Below, in pieces: positions 54,431 to 62,936 of a stretch of DNA of 64,000 bases. Source of the DNA: Pseudobacteriovorax antillogorgiicola (GTDB taxonomy: Bacteria; Bdellovibrionota_B; Oligoflexia; Oligoflexales; Oligoflexaceae); the NCBI RefSeq assembly GCF_900177345.1, contig NZ_FWZT01000025.1, positions 1-64,000 on the forward strand, in the 5' to 3' direction. Below the pieces are notes generated by a model. That model had not been told where the DNA came from and made no database searches. It saw only the letters and a program-made list of their open reading frames with translations. Numbering within the stretch: position 1 is the stretch's first letter; each line of letters starts with the position of its first letter. The position numbers and the translations under genes were made by a program.

Positions 54431-55329
54431 AACACTTTCGCTCCCTCAGCTGCAATCGAGCCAATAAAAACAGTACAATCACCAAATACATGGTGAAGTG
54501 GTTCTTTCGCTTTTTCAGCATCATCCCTTCGCTCAAAGAAGGCAAAGCATGTAGGCCCAGCACCACTAATCGAGAACCCTAAAGCACCTAACTCCATGCA
54601 AACGTCTTTCGCCTCATCAAAACCAGGAATCAATGGTGAGCGATAGCGTTCTCCATAGCCATCTTCAAGACCATGTTTAATCATATCAAAATCACCGCGG
54701 GAGAAGCCGTTGACTAAGGTACAAGTGTTGGCCATCTGCCGAACCCAATCGGATTGTATAAGTTTTTCTGGCAATACAGAACGAGAGTCTTTGGTTTTTA
54801 TTTTAATATTGGGAGTAACCAATAACAGAGTTGGTTGACATCCAACGGCAACTTGGTGAATGCGAATAGGATCAACGCTCTGCACAAGAGTCAAACCACC
54901 ATAAACGCTGGGAGCAATATTATCGAGATGTCGCCCAGCTACGTGAGTTTCAGCAGTTAAAGCCGCCTCAACCACACCTTGATGGTCATCTTCTTTCCCT
55001 AGAAGAGCAGCAGCTGCCATGGCACCAGCCACACTTGAGGCTGCACTTGCCCCTAAACCACCAGAGGATGGTAAGGCTCGCTCGATATGAACATCCAAGG
55101 CCCGTCGAAAACCTTCTCTCGCAAGGTATGCTTGGGCAGCCAGGGTAACAGTATTTTCGCTGGGGTCAGTTGGAATAAGATCTGCATCTCGACCGGTAAT
55201 ATTAACTCTCGTTTCGTTCTCGCCCCATTCCATGGATACAGTGTCACCAAGCTCAGCTACCGCAAGCCCTAATACATCAAATCCTGGCCCGACATTGCCA
55301 ATGCTGCCCGGAGAAAAAACCTTGACCAT
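54427..55329 (-). CDS. thrB: Homoserine kinase
   Basis: A 300-residue GHMP kinase that phosphorylates homoserine. The GHMP motif PSSGGLGASAASSVAG lies near residue 90, GNVGPGFDVLGLA is at the N-terminus and ALGFSISGAGPTCFAFF is motif 3. Its start shares a base with the stop of the upstream bifunctional gene, showing coupled translation. Confidence 0.96.
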   Translation of the reverse strand: MVKVFSPGSIGNVGPGFDVLGLAVAELGDTVSMEWGENETRVNITGRDADLIPTDPSENTVTLAAQAYLAREGFRRALDVHIERALPSSGGLGASAASSVAGAMAAAALLGKEDDHQGVVEAALTAETHVAGRHLDNIAPSVYGGLTLVQSVDPIRIHQVAVGCQPTLLLVTPNIKIKTKDSRSVLPEKLIQSDWVRQMANTCTLVNGFSRGDFDMIKHGLEDGYGERYRSPLIPGFDEAKDVCMELGALGFSISGAGPTCFAFFERRDDAEKAKEPLHHVFGDCTVFIGSIAAEGAKVL

Positions 55330-57848
55330 TAGTAACCCCTTTCCTGGCTCGCAGCAATGGCGATCACATCGTTCAGAACTCCCGCTGCGGTCACGTCTGC
55401 CCCAGCACCTGGCCCGGTTACAATGAGTGGATTTCCATTGTACCTTCGGGTACGGATTGAAACTTGATTTGCCGTACCCCGTAGTCTGCCAAGGGGCGAC
55501 TGGGCATCCACAGCTTCGACGCCTACGGAAACCTCTTCCCGACTCAGACGAGCCACATAACGAAGGACTTTTCCTTCTGCTTTAGCCGTAGCTATCTTTT
55601 TACAAACTTCGTCATCAATTTCCTTGAGGGACTCAATAAAAATTTGCGGGTCATCGTGAGATAGATGCTCAGGATAGAGGGACTCAAGCTGGATGTCTTC
55701 CATATTAATACGGATATCTAGCGTTCTTGCCAGAATAAGTGCTTTCCGCGCCACATCCATTCCAGAAAGATCATCTCTTGGGTCTGGCTCTGTATAACCT
55801 TTTTCATAAGCAATACGTACCGCTTCAGAAAATAGAGCACCATCCTCCATCTGAGTCATCAGGTAGCCCAAGGTCCCCGACAAGCAACCTAATATTTCAT
55901 AGACATCATCGCCAGCTTCAGATAGCTTTTCCAAGGTATCGAGCACTGGCAGGCCTGCACCAACGGTGGCTTCGTAGCGAATAAAGAGCCCTTTTTCATG
56001 GGCAAGATCAAATAGAGCTTGGTACCTTTCGTAAGGAATCGATAGAGGCTTTTTGTTGGCGACGACCACATGGAGGTTATGATGGAGAGCCTCACGAATC
56101 AATTCATCCGTCTCTGCTGCCGTAAGATCTACAAAAACTCCTTTGTGATAAGTTGTTTCCTCAAGATGCTTGCGCAAAAACTTCAATGACTGTGCGCCAT
56201 CGAGTGCGTTGATTTTCTTTCCTGCCTCCTTCAGTTTGAGCACGTTGCTAAGCTCTTCACTAGAAAAACCGTGATCATTAAACAGACAGGCTGAGGAATC
56301 AATCAAGGAAACGATGGGCGTTTTGATCTTGATTTTATCGCGGAAGTAATCTTTTTGCCCTTCAATTTGTCGAACTAATGTCTGACCGATTTGGCCAAAA
56401 CCATGAATAAGAAGGTTAACTTCGCCGCTGTCTCGTTGATGAAGTGCCTTGATCCGATTGAGACGATATTCCCGGTGAAGCGCTCGTAAAGCTGGCCCCA
56501 TTTGATTCTCTTCGATAACCACAGAAATGTTCAGCTCTGACGAACCTTGAGCAATAGCATTAACATTGATTTCTTTGTGATGGATGCACTGAAACGCGCG
56601 CGCCGCAATCCCATGGGTACCACTCATTCCAAGCCCCACGATCGCTATCACACACTGATCCCTCTTGATCTTGATCTCATCAATCAGCCGAAACTCAATT
56701 TCATACTTAAAGGCGCGCTCCAGAGCCTCGCGGGCCCCTTGGGCCTCTTTCTGAGGAACCACGAAACAGATGCTTGATTCACTCGATGCCTGAGTGATTA
56801 GGGAAACAGAGATATCCTCCTGCGCCATCGCTCCGAAAGTGCGTGCAGCCATCCCTGGCACTCCCATCATACCGTTACCTTCTACTGAGATCATAGCTTG
56901 GCGGCTAACTGCAGTTAAGGCTTTCACAGGATAGGCTCCAGGTGAAACGTCACCAGCGATCAGTGTGCCGCTCAACGCAGGCTTAAATGTATTCTTAATG
57001 ATCAAGGGGATACCTTGCGGAATCAAAGGAATGATGGCTCTTGGGTGAAGAACCTTGGCACCATAATAAGCTAGTTCAGCAGCTTCTCGATAGTGAAGCT
57101 CAGGAACCACACGAGTATTCGGTACATAGCGAGGATCTGCCGTTAGCAAACCATCGACTTCTTTGTAGAGGGTAACTGTATCGGCTTTTAAGAATGAACC
57201 AAGTAAGGTCGCTGAATAATCAGAGCCTCCACGCCCTAATGTCATCACATCACCATCAGGGCTCTCACCGATAAAACCAGGAATGATGGCCGTCTGCCCT
57301 TGATTCAAGCGAGGTATCAAAACACTTTGCACTTGTTGGATACTCTTCTCATGATTTGGCACAAGAGACCCAAGCTCTTTATGCAATTTGATCAGCTCAG
57401 TCGCATCTAAAAACTGAGCATCCAGCTTGTCACTCCTGAGTACAGAGGCCAAAATGCTCGCCATCATGCGCTCACCAGAAGACACAACTCTTGCATGCAC
57501 TTTAGCAGTTAGTTCACCAAGGGTTTCGACACTGGAGAAAATAGTTGCTAGTTCAGCGATAACGCGATCAACGTCCCCAGCCAAGGTTTCTTTATCCTCG
57601 GGCGCTGTAAGCTCCTGAATAACTCCTTGATGACGCTGTCTCAGAGTTTCCAACTGCTGTTTCTCATTGCTCCGGTTACCTTGAACTGCTTGTTGGGCTA
57701 AGCTGTCTAGTGCGTCTGTTACCCCACCCATAGCCGACACTACAACTGTTAGCCTATTCGGATCTTGTCTAATGATTTCTGCAACCTGGGAAATGCAGGC
57801 GGTGTCTGCTAAGGAGGAGCCTCCAAACTTAAAAACGCGATAGGCCAT
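55329..57848 (-). CDS. thrA: Bifunctional aspartate kinase / homoserine dehydrogenase
   Basis: 839 residues. The aspartokinase part (about 1-290) has KFGGSSLAD and GRGGSDYSATLLG with YKEVDGLLTADPR. Two ACT domains follow (about 310-465; MISVEGNGMMGVPGMAARTFGAM). Homoserine dehydrogenase occupies 470-839 (IHGFGQIGQTLVRQIEG, VVANKKPLSIP, ATVGAGLPVLDTL, YTEPDPRDDLSGMDVARKALILAR). This is the fused form of gammaproteobacteria and plants, unusual outside those. It probably allows feedback control by threonine. It begins the leftward thrABC unit; no attenuator peptide is evident upstream. Confidence 0.97.
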   Translation of the reverse strand: MAYRVFKFGGSSLADTACISQVAEIIRQDPNRLTVVVSAMGGVTDALDSLAQQAVQGNRSNEKQQLETLRQRHQGVIQELTAPEDKETLAGDVDRVIAELATIFSSVETLGELTAKVHARVVSSGERMMASILASVLRSDKLDAQFLDATELIKLHKELGSLVPNHEKSIQQVQSVLIPRLNQGQTAIIPGFIGESPDGDVMTLGRGGSDYSATLLGSFLKADTVTLYKEVDGLLTADPRYVPNTRVVPELHYREAAELAYYGAKVLHPRAIIPLIPQGIPLIIKNTFKPALSGTLIAGDVSPGAYPVKALTAVSRQAMISVEGNGMMGVPGMAARTFGAMAQEDISVSLITQASSESSICFVVPQKEAQGAREALERAFKYEIEFRLIDEIKIKRDQCVIAIVGLGMSGTHGIAARAFQCIHHKEINVNAIAQGSSELNISVVIEENQMGPALRALHREYRLNRIKALHQRDSGEVNLLIHGFGQIGQTLVRQIEGQKDYFRDKIKIKTPIVSLIDSSACLFNDHGFSSEELSNVLKLKEAGKKINALDGAQSLKFLRKHLEETTYHKGVFVDLTAAETDELIREALHHNLHVVVANKKPLSIPYERYQALFDLAHEKGLFIRYEATVGAGLPVLDTLEKLSEAGDDVYEILGCLSGTLGYLMTQMEDGALFSEAVRIAYEKGYTEPDPRDDLSGMDVARKALILARTLDIRINMEDIQLESLYPEHLSHDDPQIFIESLKEIDDEVCKKIATAKAEGKVLRYVARLSREEVSVGVEAVDAQSPLGRLRGTANQVSIRTRRYNGNPLIVTGPGAGADVTAAGVLNDVIAIAASQERGY

Positions 57849-58005
57849 GTCTTTTCTCTCTTTCCAAATGTTCCAAGCTAGTCCCTTGAGATTCGCCTAG
57901 AGGATAGCGGTTTCCTCCGTTAGCATCCATGAAAAACCTATGGTAAATTAGCCCCGCGAAGCGATAGAACGCTTGAAACCACAGTTTTGTCTAGGGGATC
58001 CCTGT

Positions 58006-59556
58006 ATGTCAGAAAAAACATCTTTGGACTTTTTGAAGCAGTTAAACATTGGCGACGTCAGCCAGGCTGTCTGTACTGGACAGGAATGGTATGGAAGCCA
58101 GGATAACGGTCAATATGACTCTTACTCGCCAGTTGATGGCAAGAAGATCGGTAGCGTCCGCAAAGCCTCAAAGGCAGACTATGAAAAACTTATCACCACC
58201 GCAGAGCATGGCTTCGATCACTGGCGGCGACTTCCAGCCCCAAAACGTGGCGAAATTGTCAGGCAGATTGGCAACAAGCTGCGGGAGTATAAAGACCCTC
58301 TTGGGAAACTTGTTGCCTACGAGATGGGCAAGTCTTTGCAAGAAGGTCTCGGTGAAGTACAAGAAATGATCGATATCTGCGACTTTGCAGTGGGCTTATC
58401 TCGCCAGCTTCACGGCCTCACCATGCACTCGGAACGACCCAACCATCGTATGTACGAGCAGTGGCATCCGGTTGGCTTGGTTGGCATCATCTCGGCTTTC
58501 AACTTTCCTGTGGCCGTATGGTCTTGGAACTCCATGATCGCTGCTGTTTGTGGCGATGTAAGCATTTGGAAGCCATCGGAGAAGGCCCCTCTTTCTGCGG
58601 TTGCTTGTTTCAATGTGATGCAAGAAGTGCTCAAAGAAAACCAGTTGCCAGAGGGCATTTTCTCACTCATCGTTGGCGATGTTCCTGAAATTGGTGAGAC
58701 GATGATCAGTGATCGTCGTTTGCCATTAATCTCTGCGACTGGCTCTACCCGCATGGGCAAACGGGTGGGCGAAGTTGTTGGCGGTCGTCTGGGTCGATCG
58801 ATCCTGGAGCTAGGTGGTAACAATGCAATCATTCTCACCGAAAACGCCGACCTCAAACTTGCAGCTCCGGGAATCGTCTTTGGAGCAGTGGGCACTTGTG
58901 GTCAGCGGTGCACATCCACCCGTCGTTTGATCATTCATGAGTCCATCTACGATAAGGTCAAGGACATGCTAGTCAAAGCCTATAGTGGCCTTAAAATCGG
59001 ATCTCCGCTCGACGAATCCAATCACGTTGGTCCGCTTATCGATACTGATGCTGTAAAGGCAATGCAGGATGCAATTCAAGCTGCGGAGAAGAACGGCGGC
59101 ACCAAAGTCTTTGGCGGCGATGTTCTGGAAGGCGATGGCTACGAATCAGGGTGCTATGTAATGCCTGCTATCATTGAAGCATCAAATGAAATGGAAATCG
59201 TGCAAGAAGAAACTTTCGCTCCTATTCTGTACCTCCTCAAGTATAGTGGCTCCGTAAATAACGCTATCGCTCTTCAAAATGGAGTGAAGCAAGGCTTGAG
59301 CTCATCGGTGTTCACAACTGATATGCGTGAGTCCGAGCAGTTCTTAGCTGCGTGGGGTTCTGATTGTGGAATCGCTAACGTCAATATCGGTACTTCCGGA
59401 GCAGAGATTGGTGGAGCCTTTGGTGGTGAGAAAGATACTGGCGGCGGTCGAGAGTCAGGTTCGGATTCATGGAAAGCTTACATGAGACGACAGACCAATA
59501 CCATCAACTTTGGTTCTGAGCTACCTCTTGCCCAAGGCATTAAATTCGACATCTAA
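58006..59556 (+). CDS. Aldehyde dehydrogenase of the ALDH7 (antiquitin/AmaB) type
   Basis: 516 residues from the ATG at 58006 (GGGGAT upstream). The catalytic C302 is in GTCGQRCTSTRR, general base E268 in LELGGNNA and N166 in SAFNFPVAVW. The C-terminus EIGGAFGGEKDTGGGRESGSDSWKAYMRRQTNTINFG is diagnostic of ALDH7, which oxidises alpha-aminoadipate semialdehyde in lysine breakdown. An earlier in-frame ATG (57973) lacks a ribosome site. A compact hairpin (59561-59581) separates it from an enoyl-CoA hydratase, so the two may share a catabolic transcript. Confidence 0.92.
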   Translation: MSEKTSLDFLKQLNIGDVSQAVCTGQEWYGSQDNGQYDSYSPVDGKKIGSVRKASKADYEKLITTAEHGFDHWRRLPAPKRGEIVRQIGNKLREYKDPLGKLVAYEMGKSLQEGLGEVQEMIDICDFAVGLSRQLHGLTMHSERPNHRMYEQWHPVGLVGIISAFNFPVAVWSWNSMIAAVCGDVSIWKPSEKAPLSAVACFNVMQEVLKENQLPEGIFSLIVGDVPEIGETMISDRRLPLISATGSTRMGKRVGEVVGGRLGRSILELGGNNAIILTENADLKLAAPGIVFGAVGTCGQRCTSTRRLIIHESIYDKVKDMLVKAYSGLKIGSPLDESNHVGPLIDTDAVKAMQDAIQAAEKNGGTKVFGGDVLEGDGYESGCYVMPAIIEASNEMEIVQEETFAPILYLLKYSGSVNNAIALQNGVKQGLSSSVFTTDMRESEQFLAAWGSDCGIANVNIGTSGAEIGGAFGGEKDTGGGRESGSDSWKAYMRRQTNTINFGSELPLAQGIKFDI

Positions 59557-59560
59557 AAAC

Positions 59561-59581
59561 AGCTCCCCGATAAGGGGAGCT
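59561..59581 (+). terminator. Hairpin between ALDH7 and enoyl-CoA hydratase genes
   Basis: AGCTCCCC-GATAA-GGGGAGCT is an 8-bp GC-rich perfect stem 18 bases before the next ATG. No T run follows, so it may attenuate or just protect mRNA ends rather than terminate. Confidence 0.5.
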
Positions 59582-59598
59582 TGCAGGAGTACCTTTGT

Positions 59599-60444
59599 AT
59601 GTCCGATCCAGTTATTGTCCAATATACCCCACTGCAAAGCACTGATGGCGAAGAGTCCAATGATAAAATCGCAAGTATCTGCATCAACCGCCCTGGTTCA
59701 GCCAATGCCTTTAGCGGCGAGATCTTAGTTGCCATCGCCAAGACCTTAGAGGTCATTGCAAAAGATCCGCATGTAAGACTGCTGCTCTTTCAAAGCGTCG
59801 GCAAGCACTTCTCAGCTGGAGCCGATCTGAACTGGATGAAAGAGTCCGCTCAACTTGGCTATGAGCACAATGTCAAGGAAGCGCAAAAGCTCACTGCCAT
59901 GTTCGAGCAGATTTGCGCCATGCCTATGCCCACTATCGCGGTTGCCAAAGGAGCCGTCTATGGAGGAGCAGTGGGGATTATCGCCTGCTGCGATTATAGT
60001 GTTGCCCTCGATAATACTCGCTTCTGCCTCAGTGAAGCACGGGTTGGCCTCATACCTGCTGTGATTCTTCCCTACTTATCGCGTAAGATGAAGCCCTCCA
60101 GTCTTCGTAGATTTACCCTTTCTGCCCAAGTATTTAATGCTGAGCAGGCTAAATCTTGTGGTTTGATTGAAGAGATTCAAACGGTTGAAACCATCAATGA
60201 ATGGCTCATCGGTGAGGCTAATCATATTCTTGCTGCAAGTCCCGAAGCACAGGTTGCCTATAAGATTTTGCAGGATACTGTAAACTCTCACAGCAATGCT
60301 CAAATCGACGAGACAGCGCAAAGCATCGCTAAGATCCGCGCAACTCCCATGGGCCAAGAAGGTTTAGGCTCGTTTTTTGAAAAACGAAAACCAATCTGGG
60401 TACGTAGTGTAGCACCAAGTGAATCACTTTTTATGGTTCCCTAG
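59599..60444 (+). CDS. Enoyl-CoA hydratase, methylglutaconyl-CoA hydratase-like
   Basis: 281 residues of the crotonase fold. The oxyanion-hole segments are GKHFSAGADLNWMKESAQLG and AKGAVYGGAVGIIACCDYSVA, and the catalytic glutamates occur in FCLSEARVGLIPAVI. FSAGADLNWMK is the pattern of LiuC-type methylglutaconyl-CoA hydratases in leucine degradation; other liu genes are not adjacent. ATG 59599 has AGGAG eight bases upstream. Confidence 0.88.
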   Translation: MSDPVIVQYTPLQSTDGEESNDKIASICINRPGSANAFSGEILVAIAKTLEVIAKDPHVRLLLFQSVGKHFSAGADLNWMKESAQLGYEHNVKEAQKLTAMFEQICAMPMPTIAVAKGAVYGGAVGIIACCDYSVALDNTRFCLSEARVGLIPAVILPYLSRKMKPSSLRRFTLSAQVFNAEQAKSCGLIEEIQTVETINEWLIGEANHILAASPEAQVAYKILQDTVNSHSNAQIDETAQSIAKIRATPMGQEGLGSFFEKRKPIWVRSVAPSESLFMVP

Positions 60445-60449
60445 AAACA

Positions 60450-60468
60450 GGAGGATTATCCTCCTTTT
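60450..60468 (+). terminator. Terminator after the enoyl-CoA hydratase gene
   Basis: GGAGG-ATTAT-CCTCC followed by TTTT, six bases past the stop codon. Confidence 0.7.
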
Positions 60469-60510
60469 ACATAGCAAAATTCTCTAGCCTGTTTTGCAGA
60501 TAGTGAACTT

Positions 60511-60570
60511 TCCCCGCACACCACTACCTTTCCCCACACACCTGTATCCTATCCCACACAAGTCTCCTAA
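60511..60570 (+). repeat. Three tandem imperfect 20-bp repeats (TCCCCRCACA cores)
   Basis: Three adjoining 20-base units begin TCCCCGCACACC (60511), TCCCCACACACC (60531) and ATCCCACACAAG (60551). The 20-base period places each core on the same DNA face. They lie about 160-220 bases before the beta-lactamase-fold gene, in a stretch with no coding frame. They may be tandem operator sites or a short minisatellite. Confidence 0.55.
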
Positions 60571-60728
60571 ACACTACATTTAGACTGCAAGCAAGAGATG
60601 TATGCTTTCGCAAGGACTCCATTTTGCAGTTCAATCGTCATATTGAATTATTTGGACATCGATATGAATCGGAGTAATCTCTTGTATTCAGTAGCAAGGG
60701 GTGCTCAAAACAACGCTTAGGAGCTTAC

Positions 60729-62675
60729 ATGGGACTTCGTTATCACCTCAAGTTCTTCTCGATGGGTTGCCTTCTTTTTAGTGCAGCCTGCCAAGAATCA
60801 TCACACTCAAACCTCCACGCAAGCAACTCACCTGACTTCGCTGAGATTATGCAAAATTCCTTGGATGACTATATCCACTTCACAGGTGAGCCAGGTATCG
60901 CTATGAGCATCAACCTGCCTCAAGGCATCAGTTGGCAAGGGGCAAGCGGTGTCTCCAACATAAAAACTCAGGCTCCCTTATCACCTAACGACCTGATGGA
61001 GATTGGCAGCAATACTAAAACCTTTGTATCAGTAGTGACTCTTCAACTTGCTGAAGAGGGACTGATCAATCTAGAAGATCCCCTCGCCAAGCACCTACCG
61101 CAATACTCCAAGTGGAGTGATATCACCATCAGGCAGTTGCTACAGATGTCTGCAGGTATTCCTGATTACTCTCAAGCCGAAGATTTGGTTGCTCAGCTTT
61201 TCCCCAACATTAGCCGTAGCTGGTCGCCAGAGGAGATCATTAATCTCATCTATGAAAGCCCCTTGGATTACTCTCCAGGCGAAGACTGTAGCTACTCTCA
61301 AACGAACTATATAGTTTTGGGATTACTTATTGAGACCGTGACAGGGCAGCCCCTTGCTCAGGAGTTTAGAACTAGAATTTTTGATCCGCTAGAACTACAA
61401 GAAACTTTCTATGGTGTCCAAGAAGAGATCTCTGTTCCCCAAACCGTTGGCTATTCTACTCTAAGTGGGATTCAAAATACCCTCGTCCGACTGCTAAAGC
61501 CTAAAGCTGTGATTTCTGATCAACTGGTAGCTATGACGCAAGTGTTAGACTCAAGTATCGCTGGCGCTAGCGGAGCAATTTCTAGTAGTGCTGGTGATCT
61601 TCGCACCTTCACAGAAGCATTGTTCATAGGCAATCGCCTTCTTTCCGATAACTCAAAGGCTGAAATGATGGCCTTTCAGGAATGCAAACTCGGATATCTA
61701 CCCCTAGACTACGGCCTTGGCCTCATGCGCTGGCAAACTAGCCAGGGAACCGCTATTGGTCACGGTGGCGCCACACCACTGGGCTTTCGATCGACGATGC
61801 TATTCGAGGCAGAGACCAAACTGGCTGTTACCTATGAAGGGAACTACGATCAGGGGCAGATTTATAATCTACTTAATCAACACCTTAAACTAGTTAAGTC
61901 CGACAAGAAACCTCAAGTGCAGAAAGCCTGCCCCATTCCTGACCAGCTTCATAGCGCCTCAAGTCCCTATTCGATTCGATTTAGTATCAAAGGTACTCTC
62001 AACGACGCTCCGAATAACGGTAATTTTTGGGGTGAAGACTACCTTAGCAACATAGAAAGCTTTCGATTCAAGCCGTTTCACGGTCAAAAGCGTGAGACAT
62101 TTTATAATACCATTAGCTTAACACTCTCAGATGATAATGCTCCCTCTAAGATACAAGTCGTTGCTTCAGCTTTTGAGGATAAAGATGGGCCCGACTCAAA
62201 CTCATCAAGCCTACTTCCGCCCTTTAAACCATGTCTGCAATCAGGATTAAGAAGCCTACCAGGTTGTAATGATAGTGAGCCTGGAGCAAGTGGCTTAATT
62301 ATCAATATCGACGAGAAGTGGCTCGAAGAAGCTGCAAGCAACAGTCGAGGGATCATCGAAATCAACGATATATCCAAGGCTGCTGCAATAGTTTTAAGGG
62401 AGTCATGGATTGTTGCGGAAGGCGATGATGACAAACCCAATGGCTATATAAGATCTTGTGTTGAAGCGATAAGCGATCCGTACCAGACCTCGCGCCTCTA
62501 CACCTGTGGTGACGCCCCAGATAAGATCGCACTTGGCAAAACCGTTCGCTTACATGGTTCATTGAATCTGACTGATGATCCCGAAATCGTTTCGGCAATC
62601 TTAAAAAGTGAAGATCCCAACAAAGAGACATGTACTTGTCGTAGTTTTGAAGACGAGCCCATCGCCTGCCCTTAA
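60729..62675 (+). CDS. Beta-lactamase-fold serine hydrolase lipoprotein with extra C-terminal domain
   Basis: 648 residues; a lipobox FSAAC (C21) indicates a lipoprotein. The class C beta-lactamase/D-Ala-D-Ala peptidase-like domain (about 35-390) has S94-x-x-K97 (GSNTKTF), Y189-S-Q191 in place of the usual YSN, and H345-G-G. The C-terminal 240 residues (from about 420) include several cysteine pairs (LYTCGDAP, CTCRSF) and no known family. Most such proteins are peptidases or esterases, not antibiotic-resistance enzymes. The extra domain is unusual for the family. Confidence 0.85.
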   Translation: MGLRYHLKFFSMGCLLFSAACQESSHSNLHASNSPDFAEIMQNSLDDYIHFTGEPGIAMSINLPQGISWQGASGVSNIKTQAPLSPNDLMEIGSNTKTFVSVVTLQLAEEGLINLEDPLAKHLPQYSKWSDITIRQLLQMSAGIPDYSQAEDLVAQLFPNISRSWSPEEIINLIYESPLDYSPGEDCSYSQTNYIVLGLLIETVTGQPLAQEFRTRIFDPLELQETFYGVQEEISVPQTVGYSTLSGIQNTLVRLLKPKAVISDQLVAMTQVLDSSIAGASGAISSSAGDLRTFTEALFIGNRLLSDNSKAEMMAFQECKLGYLPLDYGLGLMRWQTSQGTAIGHGGATPLGFRSTMLFEAETKLAVTYEGNYDQGQIYNLLNQHLKLVKSDKKPQVQKACPIPDQLHSASSPYSIRFSIKGTLNDAPNNGNFWGEDYLSNIESFRFKPFHGQKRETFYNTISLTLSDDNAPSKIQVVASAFEDKDGPDSNSSSLLPPFKPCLQSGLRSLPGCNDSEPGASGLIINIDEKWLEEAASNSRGIIEINDISKAAAIVLRESWIVAEGDDDKPNGYIRSCVEAISDPYQTSRLYTCGDAPDKIALGKTVRLHGSLNLTDDPEIVSAILKSEDPNKETCTCRSFEDEPIACP

Positions 62676-62703
62676 ATAGACCGCTAGCTGACACAAGGAT
62701 ACA

Positions 62704-62757
62704 GTAGCTTAGCCAGAACCACGAGGCCTAGACCTCGGTGGTTCAAGCTACCATTTT
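62704..62757 (+). terminator. Intrinsic terminator after the beta-lactamase-fold gene
   Basis: GTAGCTT...GAACCACGAGG and CCTCGGTGGTTCAAGCTAC pair with small bulges to give a long hairpin (62704-62751). TTTT is at 62754-62757. Confidence 0.72.
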
Positions 62758-62894
62758 AGATAGAAAAAATGATGATATTTAAGGATCCCAAAACCTTCAA
62801 GGGAGCGGCTATCTGCTTTTTGTCACCTAGATATTTTTTCTTCGGTATGAATTAGCATCGACACCTCTTATTTTATTTATGTCAGAAAATACTA

Positions 62895-62902
62895 GCCGAT
62901 AC
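62895..62902 (+). promoter_or_regulatory. Possible sigma-28 -10 element before the sensor kinase gene
   Basis: GCCGATAC matches the FliA -10 consensus GCCGATAA at 7/8 and lies 35 bases before the start codon. The -35 at the correct distance reads TTTA, a poor match, so the call is tentative. Confidence 0.25.
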
Positions 62903-62936
62903 CAGAGCATGGTAGAACTAAAGAGATCATAGGAAC

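Noticed and set aside
57849-58005. Threonine-type attenuator before thrA
   Set aside because: No Thr/Ile-rich leader peptide and no terminator/antiterminator pair in the short region.
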